64,000 bases of DNA, taken from CAWCLK01 sp963796225. GTDB lineage: Bacteria; Actinomycetota; Nitriliruptoria; Nitriliruptorales; Nitriliruptoraceae. The notes under the pieces are model-generated. The model was not told the origin of the DNA. It saw nothing but the letters and a program-made list of their open reading frames with translations, and did no database searches. Below, in pieces: positions 43,109 through 50,200 of this stretch. The position numbers and the translations under genes are program-made. The DNA is taken from the NCBI GenBank assembly GCA_963796225.1, contig CAWCLK010000020.1:1-64000 (forward strand), given 5' to 3'. Position 1 is the first letter of the stretch. Each line of letters opens with the position of its first letter.

Positions 43109-44062
43109 TCGACGGGCCAGCGACACCCGGACACCGCCCCGGTCCAGGTCCGTGACGGCGTACCCCTGCATCCCGAGCTGGCGCAGCTCGGCCAGGCCGC
43201 CGGGCAGGTCGTCCAGCCCCACCACGACCGGGTCGCCGTCCGTGCTGCCCAGCGGGCGCCGCCGCGCCCCGGCCAGGCGGTCGGCCAGCGCCGGTGCGTC
43301 CTCGACGGTGGCGGCGGCGAGCCAGTCCTGGACCTGCCCCAGCACGTCCTGGATCGCCGCGCGGTTGCGGCCGGTGACGTCGGCCCAGAAGGCCGGGTCG
43401 GACGCCGCGACCCGCGTGGCGTCACGGAACGACGGGCCCGCCACGAGGTCGACGAGCTCGCGCCCCATCCCGCTGGCCACGCCGTGCAGCGCGTAGGACA
43501 GCAGGTGGGTGACGTGGCTGACCGCGGCCACGAGCCGGTCGTGGTCGCCGGCGTCGAGGACCACCGGGACGGCCTGCACCGCCAGCACGAGGTCCACGAC
43601 GTCCAGCAGCGCGTCCCGGTCGACGGCGTCATGGGGCGTGAGCAGCCAGGTGGCGCCGGCGAGCATCCCGGGCCGCGCGGCGGCGAACCCGGTCCGTTCG
43701 GTGCCCGCCATGGGGTGGCCGCCGACGTAGCGGGGCGGGGCGTCGTGCACGCCGAGGGTGTCCGGGCCCTTCACGGAGGCGACGTCGGTCACGACCACGT
43801 CCGGCGCACGGGCCGTCACGGTGGCCACGACGTCGGCCACCGCGCCGGGCGGGACGGCCACCACCACCAGGTCCGCCCGCCCCGCGAGCGTGCCGAGGTC
43901 GTCCACCACCTCGATGCCCGCGGCGCTGGCGAGCTGGCGGTGGGTCGGGTCGCGGTCGACGCCCAGCACGGGCCGGTCCCGGTCCACCAGGTCCAGCGCC
44001 AGCGAGCCGCCGACGAGCCCGAGCCCGACCACGCCCACCGTTCCGTCGCCGTCCCGGGTCAC
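43106..44062 (-). CDS. tyrA: Prephenate dehydrogenase
   Basis: 318-aa NAD(P)-dependent enzyme of tyrosine synthesis. Dinucleotide motif VGVVGLGLVGGSLALDL near the N-terminus, VTDVASVKG, GGHPMAGTERTGF (catalytic His region) and VSHVTHLLSYAL. The C-terminal end (about 270-318) is short and not a clear ACT domain. The GTG start overlaps the upstream pheA-like stop by 4 nt, showing translational coupling of the aromatic-amino-acid pair. Confidence 0.95.
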   Translation of the reverse strand: MTRDGDGTVGVVGLGLVGGSLALDLVDRDRPVLGVDRDPTHRQLASAAGIEVVDDLGTLAGRADLVVVAVPPGAVADVVATVTARAPDVVVTDVASVKGPDTLGVHDAPPRYVGGHPMAGTERTGFAAARPGMLAGATWLLTPHDAVDRDALLDVVDLVLAVQAVPVVLDAGDHDRLVAAVSHVTHLLSYALHGVASGMGRELVDLVAGPSFRDATRVAASDPAFWADVTGRNRAAIQDVLGQVQDWLAAATVEDAPALADRLAGARRRPLGSTDGDPVVVGLDDLPGGLAELRQLGMQGYAVTDLDRGGVRVSLARR

Positions 44063-44730
44063 TCGCCGAGCCGTTCGGCCAGCGCGTCGACGTCGGCGAG
44101 GTCGTGCAGCAGGTTGCCGGCGACCTCCCGCCCCGTGACGTGTCCCCACGCGCGGCGTCCCGCCGCGAAGCTGCCGAGGAACTTCAGCGTCGACGCGGCC
44201 TGCAGGACGTCGCCGAGGGCCTCGCGCACGACCGGGTCGAGCACGGTCCCCTCGAACTCGACCACGAACCCGTACATGCCGAGGTGGCCCGCCAGGGGGC
44301 GGGACTCGACCCGCGTGAGGTTGATCCCGCGCGACGAGAACGACGCCATCACCTCGGTCAGGGTGCCGGGGCGGTTGAAGCCGGGGACGACGAACACCAG
44401 CGTCTGGGCCGCGGCGCCCGGAGCGGCCGGGGTCGTGCTGACCGCGACGTGCCGTCGGGTGGCCGGCGGGTCCGCTCCCGGGATGGGCTGGTCGACCTCG
44501 GCCACCACGACCAGCGAGCGGGTGCCGAAGACCAGGTGGTCCAGCACCGCGGTGGCCGAGCCGCCGACGGAGTCCTCGAACGGCACGATGCCGAGGTCGG
44601 CCTCGCCCGCCTCGACCGCGTCGAGCACGGCACGTGTCGAGTCGAGCTCGACCTGCTCGGCGCCATGGGCCAGCTGGTCGACGGCCGAGCGCCCGAGGGC
44701 GTCCTCGGTGCGCGAGTAGGCTGCCCGCAC
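44059..44730 (-). CDS. Shortened prephenate dehydratase-like protein
   Basis: About 223 aa in one unbroken frame, against 280-310 for usual PheA. The N-terminus AAYSRTEDALGRSAV replaces the AYLGPEGTFSE motif. The first half of the dehydratase fold remains (LDAVEAGEADLGIVPFEDSV). After LVVVAEVDQPI the sequence jumps to a linker and directly to a complete ACT domain (LVFVVPGFNRPGTLTEVMAS, GINLTRVESRPLAG), so roughly 80-90 residues are missing, including the region with the catalytic Thr-Arg-Phe motif. It is coupled to tyrA. Catalysis looks unlikely; it may be a sensor or a remnant. Start GTG 44730 is chosen because a TAGCGT hexamer lies 31 nt upstream; 44787 is also open. Confidence 0.75.
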   Translation of the reverse strand: MRAAYSRTEDALGRSAVDQLAHGAEQVELDSTRAVLDAVEAGEADLGIVPFEDSVGGSATAVLDHLVFGTRSLVVVAEVDQPIPGADPPATRRHVAVSTTPAAPGAAAQTLVFVVPGFNRPGTLTEVMASFSSRGINLTRVESRPLAGHLGMYGFVVEFEGTVLDPVVREALGDVLQAASTLKFLGSFAAGRRAWGHVTGREVAGNLLHDLADVDALAERLGE

Positions 44731-44761
44731 CCTCGAGACCTGTTCGTCGTGGCGACGCCGC

Positions 44762-44767
44762 ACGCTA
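44762..44767 (-). promoter_or_regulatory. Candidate -10 hexamer TAGCGT for pheA-tyrA
   Basis: TAGCGT on the minus strand, 31 nt before the GTG at 44730. If real it excludes the start at 44787. Confidence 0.35.
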
Positions 44768-44813
44768 GTCCGTGTTCGCCCGTGCACCCCCGAGGTCGAA
44801 GGAGCGCCCCACC

Positions 44814-45995
44814 GTGGTGACCGTCAACCCCACCGTGACGGCCATGGGCGGCTATGCCCTCGAGGAGCTGCGTCACCGCGTGGCCAGCCTGCGCGCCGCC
44901 GGGCAGACGCTCCACGACTTCTCCATCGGTGACCCCGACGAGCCCACGCCCGCGTTCATCCGCGAGGCGCTGGTGGACGCGGTCGGGCCCGTGTCCCGCT
45001 ACCCCACGACCTTCGGCCAGGCGGGGCTGCGCCGCGCGATCGTCGACTTCCTCGACCGGCGCCACGGGGTCACGGGGCTGGACCCCGACGTGCACGTGCT
45101 GCCGACCGCCGGGTCCAAGGAGGCGATCTTCCACCTGCCGTTCTCCGTGGTGGACCCACTGGGCGACCGCCGCCACGTGCTGTGGGGCGACCCGGGCTAC
45201 CCGGTGTACGACCGCGGGGCGCAGCTGGCCGGCGGGGTGTCGGACCCGGTGGCGCTGACGGCCGACGACGGGTGGCGACTGGACCTGACCGCCCTGCCCG
45301 ACGAACGGCTCGACCGCGCGTGCATCGCCTGGATCAACTACCCGCACAACCCGACCGGGGCGACGGTCGACCTGCCGTGGCTGCGCGACCAGCTCGCCTG
45401 CGCCCGGGAGCACGACCTGCTGCTGGCCAGCGACGAGTGCTACCAGGAGATCTGGTTCGACCAGCCCGCCCCGTCCCTGCTGGAGGCCTGTGACGGCGAC
45501 GTCACCGGCGTGGTCGCCGTGCTGAGCCTGTCCAAGCGCTCCGGCATGACCGGGTACCGGTCCGGGGCGCTGGTCGGCGACCCGGACGTCGTGCGACTGC
45601 AGCGCCAGGTGCGACCCAACTTCGGCACGGCGTCGCAGGACTTCGTCCAGGCCGCGGCCACCGCCGCGTGGGGCGACCAGGACCACGTCGACGAACGACG
45701 CGCGGTCTTCGCCGCCAAGCGCGAGGTCGTGCTGGGCTTCCTCGACCGGGCCGGCATCGAGGTGTCGGGCAGCGACGCGACCTTCTACGTGTGGTTCCGC
45801 GCCCCGGGCGGCGACGACCTCGCCTACGCCGAGGCGCTGCTGGACGCGGGCGTGGTCGCGTCGCCGGGGCGCTCGTTCGGCCCCGCCGGGCAGGGCTGGC
45901 TGCGGCTCGCGCTGGTCCCGACCGTCGAGGGGTGCGAACAGGCGGTGGCCGGCTGGGAGGCGGCGATCGCCGACGGGGCGCTGCCGGGGCGCTGA
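44814..45995 (+). CDS. dapC: Succinyldiaminopimelate transaminase DapC
   Basis: 393-aa class I aminotransferase. PLP motifs: INYPHNPTGATVD, ASDECYQEIWF and the lysine loop VLSLSKRSGMTGYRSGALVG. The neighbours dapD and dapE, 1.1 kb downstream on the same strand, support the role of converting N-succinyl-2-amino-6-oxopimelate to N-succinyl-LL-diaminopimelate in lysine and peptidoglycan synthesis. GTG at 44814 with AAGGAG 9 nt upstream; a second GTG follows directly. A strong hairpin follows the stop. Confidence 0.9.
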   Translation: MVTVNPTVTAMGGYALEELRHRVASLRAAGQTLHDFSIGDPDEPTPAFIREALVDAVGPVSRYPTTFGQAGLRRAIVDFLDRRHGVTGLDPDVHVLPTAGSKEAIFHLPFSVVDPLGDRRHVLWGDPGYPVYDRGAQLAGGVSDPVALTADDGWRLDLTALPDERLDRACIAWINYPHNPTGATVDLPWLRDQLACAREHDLLLASDECYQEIWFDQPAPSLLEACDGDVTGVVAVLSLSKRSGMTGYRSGALVGDPDVVRLQRQVRPNFGTASQDFVQAAATAAWGDQDHVDERRAVFAAKREVVLGFLDRAGIEVSGSDATFYVWFRAPGGDDLAYAEALLDAGVVASPGRSFGPAGQGWLRLALVPTVEGCEQAVAGWEAAIADGALPGR

Positions 45996-46020
45996 CGCGG
46001 GGCGGGTGGACCACCGAGCA

Positions 46021-46067
46021 TCGAGTGTGCCGCTGACTCAACCATTCCGAGTCAGGAGCACACTCGA
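46021..46067. terminator. Large hairpin between dapC and DUF368 gene
   Basis: 46021-46039 pairs with 46049-46067 over 17 of 19 positions, with one 2-nt internal mismatch and a 9-nt loop (aaccattcc). It lies between two convergent genes and should stop transcription from both. Confidence 0.85.
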
Positions 46068-46071
46068 CGGA

Positions 46072-47046
46072 CTAGGTGCGGGTGTAGCGGTCCCCGAGCC
46101 GGGCGATGACGATCACGACGGCGAATCCGACCACGGCGAGGCCGAGCGCTGGCAGGACCTGGTCGCCGGGCGCCCCGAGGGCGGTGTCGCCCACGCCGTC
46201 CGGCCCCGAGGGCCACGGCCACAGCACCCGCAACGAGCCCGCCATCAGCCCGATCAGGGCGGCCAGCACCAGGTCGTGGTGGTGCGACAGCAGCCAGTGC
46301 AGCACGGTGGAGAACAGGGCCAGGCCGAGCACGGCGCCGAGGCCGACGACGGCGACGACCACGAGGTCACGGTCGGACACCGCCCCGATCACCGCGTCGT
46401 ACAGGCCGAGGAGCAGGAGGATGAACGAGCCGGAGATGCCCGGCAGGATCATCGCGCAGATCGCCACCGCTCCCCCGCCGAAGAACACCAGCAGCGAGGG
46501 ATCCTCGATGCGCCCCGACCGCAGCCCGAGCAGGGCGAACACCACCGCGGCGGTGACCAGGACCACGCCGATGCGGGAGGCGTCGACGCCGTCCTCGAAC
46601 TCGCGGAACGCCACGACGACCGAGCCGGCCACCAGCCCGAGGAACAGGCCCGACAGCAGGACCGGCTGGGCCTCCAGCAGGTGCTCGAGCCCGCTGGCGA
46701 GCAGCCCGATGGCGGCGAGGATGCCGACGCCGAGCGGCAGCAGGAAGCGCCACTGCACCAGCCGAGCCTCGGCGAGGGCGCCCGGACAGCGTCGAGCCGG
46801 ACCAGCCGCCCGAGCGCGGACGCCCCGGTGCGCACCTGCGCGATGAGGCGTTCGTAGATCCCGAGCACCAGGGCGATGGTGCCGCCCGACACGCCCGGCA
46901 CGATGTCCGCCGAGCCCATGAGGAACCCGCCGACGAGCGTGGCGAGCGGGTGCGGAGGCGGGGCGTCGTCGAGGGGCGAGTCGAAGACCCCCTCGGCGCC
47001 GTGGCGGGACGGATCCGGACGTGGACGGGGGCGCAGGGTCGGTCAT
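46072..47046 (-). pseudogene. DUF368 (PopT-type) membrane protein, two frameshifts
   Basis: Multi-pass protein of DUF368, a family shown in other bacteria to carry undecaprenyl phosphate back across the membrane for cell-wall synthesis. The start MTDPAPPSTSGSVPP (47046) is in one frame; the conserved LMGSADIVPGVSGGTIALVL follows in a second frame from about 47,000 to 46,785; then ALAEARLVQWRFLLPLGVG onward returns to the first frame and keeps MILPGISGSFILLLLGLYD. Repaired length is about 325 aa with 8 or so helices. It is inserted between dapC and dapD, which fits a link to envelope precursors. Confidence 0.78.
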
Positions 47047-47067
47047 GGGGCGGCACGCTAGCCCGCC

Positions 47068-47073
47068 TACGCT
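47068..47073 (+). promoter_or_regulatory. Candidate -10 hexamer TACGCT for dapD
   Basis: TACGCT, 44 nt before the GTG start of dapD. Confidence 0.4.
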
Positions 47074-47117
47074 CGAGCCCGTCCGACCGACCCCGTGCCG
47101 ACGAAGGTGCCCGCCCC

Positions 47118-47948
47118 GTGAGCGACCACGCCGACCTCCGCGCCGCCATCGAGACCGCCGCCGACACGCCCGACGGCCACACCACCGACGAGGCCCGCGA
47201 GGCCGTCCGCGAGACCCTCGGCCTGCTGGACCGGGGCGAGCTGCGCATCGCCGAGAAGAACCCCGACACGGGCGAGTGGGACGTCCACGCCTGGGCCAAG
47301 ACGGCCATCGTGCTGTTCTTCCGCCAGGCCGAGATGGCGACCATGGAGGTGGGGCCGTACGAGTACCACGACAAGGTCCCGCTCAAGACCGGGTACGCGG
47401 AGCAGGGCGTGCGCGTGGTCCCGCCCGCCGTGGCCCGCTTCAGCGCCCACCTCGAACCCGGCGTCGTGATGATGCCCAGCTACGTCAACGTCGGGGCGTA
47501 CGTGGGCTCCGGGACCATGGTCGACACGTGGGCCACGGTGGGGTCCTGCGCCCAGATCGGTCGCAACGTCCACCTCGCAGGCGGGGTCGGGATCGGCGGC
47601 GTGCTCGAGCCGGCCGGGGCGCGCCCCGTGGTGATCGAGGACGACTGCTTCATCGGCTCCCGCGCCGTGGTGGTCGAGGGCGCCTGGCTCGAACAGGGTG
47701 TCGTCGTCGGCCCCAACACCGTCATCACCGCCTCCACCCCGGTCATCGACATGACCGGCGACGAGCCGGTCGAGTACCGCGGCCACGTCCCGGCGCGCTC
47801 GGTGGTCGTCCCGGGGACGCGCACCAAGGAGCTGCCGGCCGGCACGATCCAGCTCCAGTGCGCCTACATCATCGGCCAGCGCACCGCCTCCACCGACGAG
47901 AAGACCGCCCTCAACGACGCGCTGCGCGAGTTCGGCGTCGGGGCCTGA
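47118..47948 (+). CDS. dapD: Tetrahydrodipicolinate N-succinyltransferase DapD (E. coli type)
   Basis: 276 aa. Left-handed beta-helix acyltransferase that adds succinyl to tetrahydrodipicolinate. Motifs VHAWAKTAIVLFFR, RVVPPAVARFSAHLEPGVV, MMPSYVNVGAYVGSGTMVD, TWATVGSCAQIGRNVHLAG and GVGIGGVLEP match the 274-aa proteobacterial DapD rather than the about 317-aa mycobacterial form. GTG start at 47118 with AAGGTG upstream. dapE starts 5 nt after the stop. Confidence 0.95.
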   Translation: MSDHADLRAAIETAADTPDGHTTDEAREAVRETLGLLDRGELRIAEKNPDTGEWDVHAWAKTAIVLFFRQAEMATMEVGPYEYHDKVPLKTGYAEQGVRVVPPAVARFSAHLEPGVVMMPSYVNVGAYVGSGTMVDTWATVGSCAQIGRNVHLAGGVGIGGVLEPAGARPVVIEDDCFIGSRAVVVEGAWLEQGVVVGPNTVITASTPVIDMTGDEPVEYRGHVPARSVVVPGTRTKELPAGTIQLQCAYIIGQRTASTDEKTALNDALREFGVGA

Positions 47949-47953
47949 ACCCG

Positions 47954-49066
47954 ATGGCCGCCCGCGCCGACGCCGACGTCCGCGACGACCTCGTCGCGCG
48001 CCTCGTCGAGCACGCGTCGGTGATGTGCGTGACCGGCGACGAGGGCGCCATCGCCGACGCGGTGGTGGCCCGGTACGCCGACCACGACGTGACCCGCGTC
48101 GGGCACTCGGTCGTGGTGCGTGGCCCGCGCAGCGACCGGCCGCTGGTCGCCTTCGTCGGCCACCTCGACGTCGTGCCCCCGGCCGACGTCGACCGCGACG
48201 TGCGGGCCGAGACCCGCGACGGGGTGGACGTCGTGGCGGGGCGCGGCACCTCCGACATGAAGGCGGGCAACGTCGTCGCCATGCGCCTGTTCGAGGAGCA
48301 CGCCGCACGCGAGGACCGGTGGGCCGACCTCGCGCTGGTGCTGTACGCCGGCGAGGAGGGCCCGGACGAGGGCAACGAGCTGACCGACGTGCTGGCCGAG
48401 GTCGACTGGCTGCACGACACCGCGCTGGCCGTGGTGCTCGAGCCGACCGACGGTGAGGTGCAGCTCGGCTGCCTCGGCGGGTTGCACGCCACCCTGACGA
48501 TCCGCGGCCGGCAGGCCCACTCGGCGCGGCCGTGGCACGGCGAGAACGCCCTGACCAAGGCGGGGCGGTTCCTCGCCCGGTTCCACGACCTCGCGCCACG
48601 TGACGTCGAGGTGGACGGGATCGCCTACCGCGACGTGTGGTCGCTGACGCAGGCGCACGCCGACGACGGTCGCAACGTGATCCCCGGGACCCTGCGGCTG
48701 AACCTCAACCTGCGCTTCGCCCCGTCGCGCACCCTCGACGACGCCGAGGCCGAGCTGCGGTCCCTGGTGGCCGCGATCGCCGGCGCCACGGGGGCGGGCG
48801 ACGTCGAGGTCGAGGTCGTGGACCGCGCCCCGCCGGCCCCACCCCACGCCGACGACCCGGTCGTGGCGCGGTTCGTCGAGCAGGTCGGCGCGACCGTCGC
48901 GGGCAAGCAGGCGTGGACCGACGTGGCACGCCTGGCCGCCGCCGGCATCCCGGGGTGCAACTACGGGCCGGGGCGCACCGACCAGGCCCACCAGCGGGGC
49001 GAGTTCGTCGAGGTCGACGCGATGGTCGCCGCCCACCGTCGGCTCACGGCCTTCCTGGCCGGTTGA
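47954..49066 (+). CDS. dapE: Succinyl-diaminopimelate desuccinylase
   Basis: 370-aa M20 metallopeptidase. Metal ligands lie in FVGHLDVVPPAD, GRGTSDMKAG, the Glu pair YAGEEGPDEGN, and the C-terminal GPGRTDQAHQRGEFV; the dimer domain holds QAHSARPWHGENAL. It releases succinate from N-succinyl-LL-DAP. The ATG at 47954 follows the dapD stop by 5 nt, so the two form an operon. Length matches actinobacterial DapE. Confidence 0.94.
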   Translation: MAARADADVRDDLVARLVEHASVMCVTGDEGAIADAVVARYADHDVTRVGHSVVVRGPRSDRPLVAFVGHLDVVPPADVDRDVRAETRDGVDVVAGRGTSDMKAGNVVAMRLFEEHAAREDRWADLALVLYAGEEGPDEGNELTDVLAEVDWLHDTALAVVLEPTDGEVQLGCLGGLHATLTIRGRQAHSARPWHGENALTKAGRFLARFHDLAPRDVEVDGIAYRDVWSLTQAHADDGRNVIPGTLRLNLNLRFAPSRTLDDAEAELRSLVAAIAGATGAGDVEVEVVDRAPPAPPHADDPVVARFVEQVGATVAGKQAWTDVARLAAAGIPGCNYGPGRTDQAHQRGEFVEVDAMVAAHRRLTAFLAG

Positions 49067-49093
49067 CGGGTTCCGCCCCGGACGCTCCCGCCC

Positions 49094-49099
49094 TACCGT
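49094..49099 (+). promoter_or_regulatory. Candidate -10 hexamer TACCGT
   Basis: TACCGT, 27 nt before the ATG of the DUF5995-like surface protein. Confidence 0.4.
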
Positions 49100-49126
49100 G
49101 CGCGGGGCGCGAGGAGGGGAGCCTCG

Positions 49127-50182
49127 ATGGGCTGGCGTGGATGGCTGGTGGCGGTGCTGGTCGTGCTCGGCCTGGCCGCGCCGATGGTGGCGTGGGCCCA
49201 GGACGCCCCGTTCATCCCGACCACACAGCCCCTGCCCCCGCTGGCCGCGGACGAGCCGGCGCCGGACCGCGCCCCGGTGTGCGGCGACGACGGGCTGCGC
49301 TGCGTCCGGTACGCCGAGTCGCAGCTCGCCGGCTGGGAGACCCGGTTCGGGTGCGACCACCGGGCCGTGTTCCCGACCGTGTATCGGCTGCTGACCCGCC
49401 AGATCCGGCTGGTGCTGGAGGACGACCCCGGGTTCTTCGACGACCCGGCGGGCGTCGGCTACGAAGCCCTGGCCTTCTACGAGCTGTTCGAGCAGATGAT
49501 CACCGACCAGCTGGCGGGGCGGCCGATCCCGGACGCCTGGCAGGTCGCGATGGACGCCGCGACCTCGGGTGACTGGACCGGCGGCCACGACATGCTCCTG
49601 GGCATCAGCGCCCACGTGCAGCGCGACATGCCCTACGCGGTGGCACGCATCGGGCTCGTGCTGCCCGACGGTCGGTCGCGCAAACCCGACCACGACCGGG
49701 TCAACCAGATCCTCGACGACGCGTACCGCCCCATCGTCCGCGCCGTGGCACGGCGGTACGACCCGATGATGGCCGACGTCGAGTCGATCCCGGTCGTGGA
49801 CGACGTCGGGGCGAACCAGCTCGTCTCCGGGTGGCGCGAGGGCGTGTGGCGCAACGCCGAATCGCTGGTCACCACGGCCGGCACCGACGCCCACCAGGCC
49901 AGCGTCGCCGCGATCGAGACCAACGCCCGCACGTGGGCCGAGCTCATGATGACCGGGGAGGTCCCCGGCTACCGCGAGGTCCGTGACGCCCACTGCCGCG
50001 CCGTGCTGGCGGCGCAGGACGAGGCCACGCCGGCCTACCCGCCGGTGCCCGAGGAGGCCTCGCCGAGCGCGCCCGAGCCGACCGACGACCGCGGGGCGCT
50101 GCCGGCGACCGGCGGCGGGGCGGCGATGGCCGGTGGGGCGCTGGCGCTGCTCGCAGCTGTCAGGAGCCGACGACGCCGCTGA
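49127..50182 (+). CDS. Secreted DUF5995-like protein with LPATGG anchor
   Basis: 351 aa. A signal peptide (residues 1-25, ending AWAQDA) is followed by a helical domain (about 55-305) with FPTVYRLLTRQIRLVLED and HVQRDMPYAVARIGL, which resembles the DUF5995 family of unknown function. The end is a sorting-type signal: GALPATGGGAAMAGGALALL plus the Arg tail RSRRRR. It should be fixed to the cell wall by a sortase, or kept in the membrane if none exists. GGAGGGGAG precedes the ATG. No sortase gene is in the window. Confidence 0.85.
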   Translation: MGWRGWLVAVLVVLGLAAPMVAWAQDAPFIPTTQPLPPLAADEPAPDRAPVCGDDGLRCVRYAESQLAGWETRFGCDHRAVFPTVYRLLTRQIRLVLEDDPGFFDDPAGVGYEALAFYELFEQMITDQLAGRPIPDAWQVAMDAATSGDWTGGHDMLLGISAHVQRDMPYAVARIGLVLPDGRSRKPDHDRVNQILDDAYRPIVRAVARRYDPMMADVESIPVVDDVGANQLVSGWREGVWRNAESLVTTAGTDAHQASVAAIETNARTWAELMMTGEVPGYREVRDAHCRAVLAAQDEATPAYPPVPEEASPSAPEPTDDRGALPATGGGAAMAGGALALLAAVRSRRRR

Positions 50183-50200
50183 GGGGCGTGTCACGCCCCG

